A stretch of 64,000 nucleotides of DNA from Inonotus obliquus (lineage: Eukaryota > Basidiomycota > Agaricomycetes > Hymenochaetales > Hymenochaetaceae), in the NCBI GenBank assembly GCA_032164295.1, contig JAJHTX010000003.1:2542001-2606000 (forward strand). The letters run 5' to 3'. This document shows positions 34,544-44,869 of this stretch, piece by piece. The notes beneath the pieces were generated by a model. It saw only the letters and a program-made list of their open reading frames with translations. It did not search any database and was not told the DNA's origin. The position numbers were made by a program, and so were the translations under genes. The stretch's first letter is position 1; the number at the start of each line of letters is the position of its first letter.

Positions 34544-36162
34544 CTACAAGAGACTAGCGGACATCTCCAAAACAGCTTTCGGTCCTCTTGATCCATAATC
34601 TGCCTTCGAGACGAAGTTCTTACCCATAGGGTCTCCAAAGATAATCTAGGCAAGCGCTCGTCAGTAGCTCGTTCGAGTTCCTATTCGTGATGGATGAGGG
34701 CTCACTTTCGCAACAATACTAGCACCAAGAAAAGCAGCAAGTCCATCCCCCTTTTCTCGATACTCCGCAAAATAGTCTGGAACATGAAGTACGCGTATTT
34801 GTTTTGGCTGTGCGTCGTTCGAGTTTTCGGTGTTACCCAGCATGAAGGGTTCAAGTCTGGTTTGAAGAGCCTGTCCGATACCTTCAGATTCCTATAAGCA
34901 TTTGTAACATAGCGCGTCTGACTTGGAATACCTCACCTTTAATGAGACTTGCACAGTCACCAGTGACGAACAAACCTTCCCAGATCGACACACGAGCATC
35001 TAAATCCGCCTTGGCGACAGCATATCCACAAACTTCCTGCAGTGGTAATAATCCCCCTCCTTGCCACTTCTTATGCTTCGACCCATCAATACCACGCAAT
35101 AAAGTAGGATCAAAAAGCGGGTCCAAAAACCGATGTCGTTCTCGTCCAAGTGTAACTTGCTTGTCTTTGAAATCCAAAGTTATGAGATCAAGAGCCTCAA
35201 TTTCGCGAGCTCGAGCTTGTTCTGCTGCTGAGGCTTTTGCTGTGGCGCGTTTCTTTTGGTTACTCTCGATAATGGCCTTTTCTTTCCCCGCAACGAGTAC
35301 AGCAGCAATGTTGGTAATGCCCTCTTCTTCTAATGTAACTTCAGCTTCGCCGAGTTTAACATGCCCCTCTTTCCATATCTTCCGTGCGAGCTCGAGAAGC
35401 TGTAAACGAAGCTCGTCGTCTGATATAGATGCATCCGGTGGCGAAAGGGTTGATACGAGTTGCTCGTTATTTCGTAGTACGTTCGCAAGGTACGCCTCAC
35501 AATCCGCAAGTCCAACTGGGATATAGTCCGTATTGTTATGTTGCACCGTGCATTCGTAAATTGGAACGACATCCGTACGGTGATAGCCAATGTCAACAAC
35601 AAGTCCGTTCAATGAATTCGCGGCATAGAGTTGCGCGAGGGGTCGTTCGAGTATGCTCAATGCAGCAACATTGAAGCGCTCGAAGAAAATCTGACAGATT
35701 CGCTCGTGCGCATCTCGAGAAAGACCATGAGGGAAACACAAGAGCGCGGGTGACTCCATTTGTGTTCGTTTGAGGCCGAATTCCTTGAATAGTACATGTT
35801 TCCTATGTTAATAATTATCAGCGTTTGTATTTATATCAAGCCGGTAAATCGACGAACCAAATAGCCTCAGCAGCTAGGAAATCTTTAATGTCTCCATCCT
35901 CAAAAGGCCGCGACACAATCACATCCTGCCCCGCGGCAAGCGCCTCGTCAAGCTGTCTCCCCACAAGGTAATCGTTTACTTTCGGCTGGGACGTTGAGGA
36001 CTGGGCGTTCCCATTCTCCTCGACCCGGCGAAGACCAGCGCGGGCTTCAATTTCGACAGCAGGAGGTCTGAGCAATTCGGAAAGACCGTGAATTGCGCGA
36101 ACTGTCGTGCATCCTGTCTCAATGATGACAACGGTCGAGTCTCTAAATGCGATGTTACTCAT
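34544..36162 (-). CDS. ARP9: Actin-related protein, probably Arp9 of SWI/SNF-RSC
   Basis: Four exons on the minus strand. The first (36162 to about 35860) begins MSNIAFRDSTVVIIETG, the actin-fold start. The second (to about 34939) contains RPLAQLYAANSLNGLVVDIGY and the C-terminal FVTGDCASLIKG. Two short exons follow (with RVLHVPDYFAEYREKGDGLAAFLGAS, then IIFGDPMGKNFV), to TAG at 34544-34546. The actin ATPase motifs are weak and a long insert of charged residues (KKRATAKASAAEQARAREIE) interrupts the fold. That fits the fast-evolving nuclear Arps. I assign Arp9, a chromatin-remodelling subunit, from remembered similarity to fungal Arp9 (VDIG, LDEALAAGQDV), not from a search. Another divergent Arp remains possible. 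Confidence 0.7.
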
Positions 36163-36548
36163 TTGTCGCGGTCGCGGTGCTACGCGTTCACTAACACTTG
36201 TTCAAGTTGTTGCCGTCCGAATCGCAGGTCGATCACGTGCAGGACCCATCACATTATTAGCCACATCGCCGACACAATCCACATATCCAGAGAGTATTAC
36301 TCTGTCAGCAAATTGAACTATAGCGTAGGATAAGAAACTTGTTTCCAGCTTGGTAAGACGAGTGCAAGCTGCAGCCGTAGCATAGAGATTTAGTATATAA
36401 ATCGAATAGCAGAATATCCAAAGCTAAGAAAAATCGCTGCTATGTACCAAAGAATCAATGCTTGATAAGATACATGTATGCAAGTCACTAGTTTGTCGTT
36501 GAGATGTACGAGGAAAGGAAGTATGTCTGCGATACGTGTCCGTGCTCT
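36163..36548. other. Intergenic, no gene seen
   Basis: 386 bases between the start of the Arp9-like gene and the end of the condensin gene. It should contain the Arp9 promoter and the condensin 3' region. No repeats or frames of note. Confidence 0.5.
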
Positions 36549-39500
36549 CTATGCAGCCGGTATTGCTGTTGGATCTCGATACACCTTAAGTAAATAGCAG
36601 GGTTAGCAATGTCTCAAAGGGATGAACTGGATTTCTTTCCTAACCTTGAGACCCCAAAGGTTTCCTACTTTCGTCTCCTCACTCTCCTCAAGGCTCTCGA
36701 TGACATTCTGAGGGGCAACTCCCTCATCCTCATCGCCGACCTCAAGCTTGAGCCCTCGCTCATTAGCCAAGTGTAATAAACAGATAAAGCAAAAGCTTGT
36801 GCTGATTTCCGACATCTTGTCCTTTGGGTACACATGTTGCAGGTCCGAGATGACTGACGTAAAGGCACGAGGCTCTTCTGGGTCTGTGGGTGGTCGACCG
36901 TCGGTAGTCTCCTGATAAAGACAGTCAAAGATCAGGACCTTGAGATGACGATTAGTTGTCTGACGCACCATAGGACTTTCTTCATCCTCATTTTCGAGTC
37001 CCTGTGAGGGCGGAACGACGATATCAAGCCCTTTCCAGATGTTTTCTTTAAGTTTGCGAACGTCCACTCGCTTCGCACGACGTGCGTAATTGACCGTCTC
37101 TGGACGCACGCGCCGCGACATGCCTTGCGTCTCCGCGAGCAGATCACGCTCTCCGGGTTCGGCATCCATACCAAGGGCATCCCCTCCCCCATCACCGTCA
37201 TAGATATCATCAAAACCAGGTCCATCATCGTACTCATCGTGGAAGAACTGCGTGTTAAATGGTATTGCTCCATCAGTGGCACCTTGTTATTCAGATGTTA
37301 GAAAGTTTGATGAAGTATTCCCATAAACAAACCTTCGTCGCCCTCTTCTCCATGTCGGCCAGCAGCTTGGTCTGCAGCGGCTTGAGCCCAGAAACGTTCA
37401 TCGACCTCCCCGTCATTGTCATTGAGCCGAGCTCTGTTTCCCCGCATCTTGAGCTATTCATTGAGCAGTTAGTTGTTTCGAAATCGTTGCATTACAAGGC
37501 AAGCATACCGCGAAGTTGGGCTTGAGGAACAACGTAACCAACTGTCGACTAGAGAAGTGCATATCATCTGGGAGGGTCTGTTCGCTGCGCTTCTCTTTCT
37601 CTTTACCCTTGCGACTTTTCTTCTTCGCGAATTGAGGTAAGGTTATACTTGCTCCGCGTCCGACAGGAGCAAATAGCTCCTTCGTAACTTCCTTCTGCGA
37701 CTTTGTCGACGGCGTCAGGAAATCAATCTTGAACGGTTCCTTCTTTTCGCGTGTTTTTGACTTGTTCGCAGAAGTATCAGCGTTTGCTTCAGCTACTTAA
37801 AGATATTAGTTGGTCTGAATCCAAATCAAGTGGTAGCCACATACGTCGACGGATAACTTTGCGTATCTTCCAGTGTTCAGGACCTGCCCAGTTCTTAAGG
37901 AACGTTTGGTCGAAGTAGTCAAGTGAACTTCCGTTTGCTCCTGGTTCAGTCATTGCGAGAAGCAAATCGCGTTCATTCGGCGCTCGTCGCGGATCGAACG
38001 GTTCGAATCCACCAGTTCGAGGTCCCTGTAAGCTTGGAGTACCATTATCGTCAACGGCGCCACCTTCGCCGCCGGCGAGACTTTGATCATCCATACCACC
38101 GTCAAAGCCGGCGTCATACCCGAAGTCGTCTCCAACAGCCTGGTCGCCAACGAAGAAATCCTGAACATCCTGTCCACCAGTGCCAACGTCGCCATCGATA
38201 TCCATTGGCAGTCCAGTGTCATTGAAATCAGCGCCAGCGCCGAAATCGTCATCGTCGTCCAAAGAAGACGCAAACTTCGAACTAATGAAGTTTGAATGCT
38301 CGAAAGCCGTCGCATCCCTTGAAAAAGAAAAGCCCTCGAGTGACGGAGCGATAGCTTTATCTTCCAATGCTGAAATATCAGGAAGAAATTCGCCTGGAGC
38401 AACATGTTAGCACGGGATAAATAGCCCACTGCATATTTTATGCATACTTCGAATATAGCTAAGATCCACGTCGTCGAACGGCTCCACATCAGCGACCTCT
38501 TCATCTTCATCCTTGCTCTTGCCCATGGAGTCACTGGCGTCGAAGATTACTCGCATGCACCCTTCACTGCCGATCCCAAGGCTGAGGTGGTTCATTAGTA
38601 GCCCCTGCGCTCCACCTTCGTCAAAATCGGCGCACGTCTTCTTGAATAACGGGTCGACACTGAACTCAAGGTCAAGCTTCTTGCTTCGTAGTTGTGAAAC
38701 GTTCTTTGCAAGAGTTGACTCGGCGCGTGAGGGCTTTGCAGCACGCTTGCGTTGTGCCTGGTCACCCGCATCTGGGTTGTCCGAAAACTCGTCATCTTCC
38801 GCTTCGACCTTCCCTTCCGTTGCAAGATTGCTCAAAAGTTTTCCCGTTTCGGTACCGACACTGTCAACGCGACTCGTCCAGATCTTCACGCAACCGTCGA
38901 GTGTACATGACGCTTTTTGGAAGTTGATCGAGTTGTCTGTATTATTCCGTAGCAACGACATGTCGTGGAAGTAGTCAATGAGGGCGAAGTTCCAGGAGTT
39001 GGTTGCATTGATTTTCTACGAAATGCAAGAGGTCAATGAAAGCTCCAAGTCGAGAAGAACGTGCAGTGAACATTATCGGTAGCCATTTTCATCCACTCCT
39101 CAAAGTTTGAGCTCATAACATCTAGAGGTACGTTAATGACCGGCGTTTCTGTCACCGCCATGAGCTGCTGTTTGTGCTTCGAGAGCCTGCTGCCCTTCAG
39201 TGTATCACCGGTCGACGTCCCCGCCGCAGCATTTCCATTAGCAGCATCAGCATCGTCGACGAGGACCATCGGCGCAGTGAGTTTCGCGCTCTTCCTACGT
39301 TTTCGCTTCTCGGCCTCATCATCATTGAGGTTCACGGCCTTGAGAGGTACCCGAGCATTTCCATTCGGACTGCTATTTGAGTCTGCAGGGCAATAGACAT
39401 CCGAGACGCGCTTCTTGCCCTTGCTCTTGCCATTAGGCTGTTTTGCTCGCGGTGTGGCTTCGAAATCGGACGCGTCATTCAGGTTCTCATCCCCATCCGA

Positions 39501-39641
39501 GTCCGAGTCTGCGTACAGAGGCTGGTGAGTACGAGGACGCGCTGCCCTTGCCATCGGTTCTGTCTTCGAAATTAATGAGTGTGTGCGAGAAGCAAGACAC
39601 GATGAACCATGAGGCGTGACGGTTGAAGAAATGTGACTCAT
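36549..39641 (-). CDS. BRN1: Condensin subunit Brn1/CAP-H (kleisin)
   Basis: Condensin compacts mitotic chromosomes; this subunit is the kleisin that bridges the two SMC ATPases. The frame begins at ATG 39641 or, more likely, at the in-frame ATG 39554 (MARAARPRTHQPLYADSDSD). Exons follow with GT-AG introns: a kleisin N-terminal part (NFEEWMKMATDNKINATNSWNFALIDYFHD, which is the SMC2-binding helix; FQKASCTLDGCVKIWTSRVD), acidic linkers (DDDDDFGAGADFND), then KEPFKIDFLTPSTKSQ, the PDDMHFSSRQLVTLFLKP block and RVDVRKLKENIWKGLD near the C-terminal winged helix. The last exon (VYRDPTAIPAA, TAG 36549-36551) uses an intron whose donor lies inside LWGLKVRK. About 850-900 residues in all, typical for the family. 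Confidence 0.93.
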
Positions 39642-39698
39642 GTGACCTTACGCGGCGTGCTAATCGCGCACGTGTTACAGTCTCCTCTGCGCACACCA

Positions 39699-40452
39699 AT
39701 GACTTCAAGCGTTACTGTATCCCTTGAACCACACTTGGTTCAGTCACTTAGGCCTTTACTGGACATCTTGCCTCCTGAATTATGCAGTGCTCTTACGCCC
39801 GAGCTTGGTCTTAAAGAAATACATTATGATATACTCTCGAGAGTATCGCGCTGGGCACGTACTGATGCTGGACAGGCTGAACTTCGTGCCGCACAGCTCA
39901 ACCCTCGGGACTATGACAATATAGTGTCCTTATTGGCGGGAACTCGCACAGCACCTTCATCTAAACCACCGCCGAACATGCCTTCCGCTTCGGAATCAGT
40001 AGAGGCGCGTGTGCGGAGAGAATTAAACGATAGGAAAGCGCTCGTTGCGGTGCTGAATGGCTTGCTCACGATCAGCTGTGCTGGAGGAGCGGTATGGTGG
40101 GCGGCGGATAGATCTGGAATGAGAGACGAGTGGGTACGTATTCGACATTGTTCTCATTGTATTTGTCACCGAAATATTCGGATCAATTTTGCTTCAGAAA
40201 GTACTTTTGGCTCTCATGGCGGCGACCATTGTCGGTGTCTCAGAAACTATCCTCTTTATTGTATGGCAGTCTCGTTCGTCTTCTCATGATCCCCGACACC
40301 ATCGGCAAAGGCAGGGTTTGAGATCAAAAGCGACTCCATCAGACAAGAAGTCCGACGGCAACGGGGAACCATACACTCACGATTTCCGTTGCAATGTGGA
40401 GGATGCCGAACCCCGTCTGAGGCATAGAGTAGCGCGTGGTGCGAGCGAATGA
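39699..40452 (+). CDS. VMA12: V-ATPase assembly factor Vma12 (Vph2/TMEM199 family)
   Basis: Two exons (39699-40133, 40198-40452) join as DEW/KVLLALMAATIV. The start is the ATG of MTSSVTVSLEPHL. The frame extends upstream to another ATG, but that one lies within the neighbour's promoter. An N-terminal helical region is followed by two membrane helices (VAVLNGLLTISCAGGAVWWAA and VLLALMAATIVGVSETILFIV), split by a short loop, and a basic C-terminal tail. This is the layout of Vma12, an ER membrane protein that with Vma22 stabilises the V0 sector during assembly. The assignment rests on topology and the PPELCSALTPELGLKEIHYDILSR segment. The start codon is only 57-145 bp from that of divergent BRN1. 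Confidence 0.75.
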
Positions 40453-40718
40453 AGAGTTTACTAGATATCAAGGAGGAGCGAAGAGAGAATTGGAGAGGAG
40501 ACAACCCCTGCCAGCCGCGTTGGAGTTCAGGATGTTGTTCAAACTCCAACCCTCTTGGTTATTCCGTCGCTGCTTCCAAACCCGTTCGATCTATATTCGC
40601 CCATGTCACCGCCTTTGCTTAATTGTGGCGTTTTAATAGTGCCCCTCAAACAAGCACGCGCTTGAAGTATGCACAGCAGAACCAAATCGCACAAATGTCG
40701 GCATTGATCGCATCAATT

Positions 40719-41852
40719 CTAGACATACACACCCATTGCGCGCATGAGAAGATTGAGATACCACCCCGTCAGACCCCAAACTTCCAATTTGCCCCCACGA
40801 CCACCGCCAACTTCATCCACATCTGTTTCTCCTGCCCACTCCACCACCTTCTTTTCATCGCCCTCACCAGAGCGCCCATCATAAACGGCAGCGGCAGAAG
40901 ACGCAACAATATCTGTCACATTTACCGCCCAATAGGGTCTTTGTCCTCGGAACATATGCGCTCGCAGCCTTGAAGGCTGTACCAATTGCGAAAACGGCAA
41001 ATGAAAGACATGCTCAACCTCGGGTTGAGAAGCGTGAAAAGAAGACATGCTAATGGAAGGAAGTGGTGCATCCATGTCTGTGTATGTATCTGATTCCGTC
41101 CTAGGGTGTATTTGCCTCGTTGCATCCACCGGAATTGAAGAATTTGTATCGTGATGCACGAATCCCTATCGTAATTGTTTATATCTCTAGTTAGACACGA
41201 AGGTAGTCACGTACGACATACGGCCAAACTCGTAGCCCACTGAGCGAACGTTCTGGAGGGCCGAGTTCTCCGAGTATTTCGACCTGAGCGGGCTGCAACG
41301 AGATTTCTTCATCCGCTTCTCTCAAAGCGCCCGCCAGGAAAGAGGAATCTCTCTATCACATTATCAGCCTTTAATCAGTTATGATTCTTTCGAATAACCC
41401 ACATCGTCTACGCGCCCGCCAGGGAAACTAGTAGAGTATAAACCAATGTCCGAATAAAATATAGATAAATAAATCTTCGATAAAGCGCCAAATCACGAAT
41501 ACTAGCGCCCACCTTACCTCACCTCGCCCGCGTGTTGCCGCAGATTTCCGCGAAGCTCAAGTACTATACCAGGGGATCCGTTTACATTCGCCAGCGGCAC
41601 CAACACAGCAGCATTCAGTTCTGTCTCAGCAATATGAAACGGCTTATGGCTCTGAAGGGCACGGTCAAGTGCACCCCTGATGTATAACAAGGATCGAGGA
41701 GTTAAGGGTGCAGTTAACGAGATGGACACCTGATGTGGAACAAGTCGTGGGAGAGTGATTCCCAGCGTACTCGCCATGACGGTTGGGCGCAGAATGAATG
41801 GAACGTTAAACCATGTCTTAAGATCTACGGATCGGATCGACACGAAGATCAA
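40719..41852 (-). CDS. PCD1: Nudix hydrolase, CoA pyrophosphatase (Pcd1/NUDT7 type)
   Basis: The gene carries the CoA-Nudix signature LRQHAGEVSFPGGR followed by the Nudix box core ALREADEEISL. This marks the peroxisomal CoA diphosphatases, which cleave CoA to phosphopantetheine and 3',5'-ADP. In the minus-strand order, exon 1 ends at HAGEV, a 25-nt micro-exon (41427-41403) encodes FPGGRVDD, and exon 3 gives RDSSFLAGALREADEEISLQP to WPYV. Exon 4 (41159 to 40719) encodes the rest, with a Ser/Pro-rich loop and VWGLTGWYLN. The start is ATG 41852 or the in-frame ATG 41777 (MASTLGITLPRL), which I prefer because it precedes the first conserved segment. A basic N-terminus fits import into an organelle, but no clear peroxisome signal is seen at the C-terminus (GVYV). 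Confidence 0.85.
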
Positions 41853-41964
41853 GCGATGGAATCAATTGCTATATTTGTACCGAATATTCCAACCCCCAAG
41901 AAAATAACTGAGAAACAAAGTGGCTCGGTAAGAAAGATATCAATGAGCGACAGATACAACTGAT

Positions 41965-44622
41965 TTAATGTGATCCATGAGCCGAAGTACCGTTTCCTAT
42001 TTTCTTTCCGCGGTCCGCGTACAGGCGTTCAAGATAATGATGTGCACGTCCCAGCATCCAAATCGTGAACGAAAACTTGAAGTTCGGATACACGATTGCG
42101 CATGTCTTGTTGAACATGCCTTCAATCGCCTCTTGTGCCCATGAGCCATCCTGTTTAGCACGTTAGATTTTATAAGAAGGAGTTGCCTACAGGACTATCT
42201 GAGTAGTGGAAATGTATCTTACCGGTAGTTGGCGAGACATAACCATCTTCACGGCACGCTCGATCGGCTCCGGTTCCGGGTAATGAGCATACATCAGTGC
42301 CATCGCTGCCCAGCAAGTCATAACTACCTGCGTCCTTTCATGTTCCACATAGACTTCCTTAACGCAAGACTTGAAATATAGATAGAGTTTAGATGGAACA
42401 TTGCTTGTCATACTTCTCGATACGCACCTCATAGCTTTCGCCCCATCCCCCATCTTCTCTTTGATGAGACAGAAGGAATTGGCAAGCTTTTCGCACTCTT
42501 GCGCTTGTTTCGTACGTTTCCCCGACGAGCGAGAGGCTTTCAAGCGCAAATTGTGTCGCATAGGTGAAGCAGATTCCCCATGAGCCATACCAGCCGCCTT
42601 CCGGACGCTGTGCAGCATGTAGGTATTTCACAGCTCTTTGGATTGTTGCCCTATAATACCCGGGGTTAGCGACTAATGCGGAGGCGGTAGAATCTTATCG
42701 TACTCTATATCGGCAGAGCGATAATTCGGGTGGTGTTTGCGGAAGATAGCAAGTGCTGTGATGACTGACGTGGTGCATTCCGGATATTCATACTCGATCA
42801 TGATGTTTCCTATAGTTGGTAATCAGTGCCGGGTAGTCCGAGAGAACGTATGACCGTTACCGAAAACCTCTGCGGGATTGATATATTCGAGCAATCTTGG
42901 ACCCCGCACTAATTCATAGCTTGCAAAGCCACCACTTGGGTTCTGCAAGGAAAGCATTGTGTCCACTGCATCGCAAAGGCGTTCTTTGGATACAAGCTTG
43001 GGTGTGAATCTGACGATCTTCTCGTATTAGATCATTATGTATGCCCGGAAAGTTCACTTACGACAGGTGCTCTTGGAGGTAAAGCACAGCCTTCAGGCCT
43101 TCCCCGGTGCAGTCGCTGACTGTATATCCTTGCTCCTTGGTGCTGAATGGCCACGCGCCTTTGGTCCGATGCCGATATGCACTCTCATAGTGAGGTGGAT
43201 CCTCACGTATTTGTGTCTCGTCTAGCCATTGCAACGCCTTCAGCAGGCTTTCTCTATTTTCCTCCTCCTTCGCCAGACCAGTCTCGACAAGGGCCTGCAC
43301 AATGAAAGCGATGTCCCATAACTGGACCCCATTCGTACCGTTCATGCTCATACCATTGGGGCCAATCCACATGAAATCTCGGCGCTTCAGTTTGTGCTGT
43401 GCATAAGCGTCAGATTCTCGCCCTTCGACAATCGCACGGGCTACAAGGTTCAGCATCTTATTCACTGGACCCAGATCTTGGTACGCGGTATTTTCATCTT
43501 CCTTGACGATAAGGTCGTAGATGCGATCCATGCCAGCCTTTCGAAGAGGTGGTATCGCACATTGTTCGTAAGCTCCCAGAATTGCGAAAAGCGTGTCCAG
43601 GAGAGCGGTATGGGGGGCGTAAATGTCGACAGGACAGACGTTATTACGTTGAGCTGGCCAGTCGATAGAGTAGTAGTCGTCTACGTATAGTTCTCGTCGA
43701 AGAGATAAAATGAGCTCGTTTTCCGGGGCCTTAAAGCGCTTGGCATATAAGAAGCTCATGGGAATAAAGACATTACGTGAATGAATCCACCACCGATGAG
43801 GATGTAATGGTAACCATTCAGGTAAGAGCCAGAGTTCTGGAGGGAGCGCATTGACTCCTTCCCAGTCATAGACATTGAGTATCGACAGCCAGACCTTGCC
43901 CCATTGCGGGGATCGAACAGCTCCACCTACGTAGCGCATCAATCCCAAAGGCCCTATTCACTGGCCTTGTCACGCACCGAGTTTATGCAGCGTATTCCTC
44001 GCTTTCACCAAGACCGGATGGTCCGGGCTGACTCCCAAGACCCGCAATGCTGTGTAATTTAGAGCTGTCCCGAAGACCGTCGTCTCCCCTTCAAAATGTC
44101 TGACGATTTACATTCGTTAGTAGACTCAAATGAGATATAATCGACTTACACTCCCCAACCTCCATCTTCCTTATGTGCCTTTCTGAACAGATACCGGATC
44201 AGCTCAAGGCGCTCTGCGCGTTTCAGTTCCATGCCCGTAACATAGGAACCAATGACAAGCCCAGGTGTAAGGAACATTGGGCCATCGTACTCGCAAGGCC
44301 AATGACCATCAGGAGCTTGTAGGTATTTGAGGAATGAATATCCATTCCGTGCTGCATCAAGTGCAGTTTTCGGGGGTGGTAATGCTGGCAGGTCCTAGCT
44401 CCTTCTTAGTATTAAGAGCGTAGCCTCTTGGACTGCAAGACGTACTGTGGGAAGACCTAACTGAAACTTGTCCATGACGGTTTGCGGGCGTGCCCGACAC
44501 GCTTCTTCAGAATCGAGGTACTCCCAGACATGACGCCCGTTGTCGTCTGCATTCAGTCGCCAGCGAGCAAGGTCCGTAAAGGGAGCATCTCCATTCTCTG
44601 GGACATCGAGGGGTGCCCACAT
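41965..44622 (-). CDS. ERG7: Lanosterol synthase (oxidosqualene cyclase)
   Basis: It cyclises 2,3-oxidosqualene to lanosterol in ergosterol synthesis, on ER or lipid-droplet membranes. About nine exons; the start is ATG 44622 ([14 protein letters not shown]), and the first exon ends at 44446 with KFQLGLPT. Family landmarks are [20 protein letters not shown], the QW motifs ([44 protein letters not shown]), the large exon 43923 to 43058 with [14 protein letters not shown], and the catalytic acid motif, which here reads SDCTGEG where DCTAE is usual. The C-terminal exon ([23 protein letters not shown]) ends at TAA 41965-41967. Length is about 730 residues, normal for the family. The Asp, Cys and Glu of the motif are kept. 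Confidence 0.95.
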
Positions 44623-44869
44623 CTTCGCAAGAAGAGAGATTGAGAATGGGAACTGACGGACTGAATTTCCGTGGACCTAGCTTTGAAAGTAAGACCATTT
44701 AGTAAGGGAAAAAGTAAAGATTCAGAAGACACGATTCTACCTCCCACGTGACTCGGACGCGACGCGGTCCTTTTTTTGCCAAACTTAAATTTAAGAGCTC
44801 TCTGCGCTGTACCTTGGGTTTTATAACGCCAAGGACGACAGGAGCGTCGAGTTGCTCACGCTTTCCACC

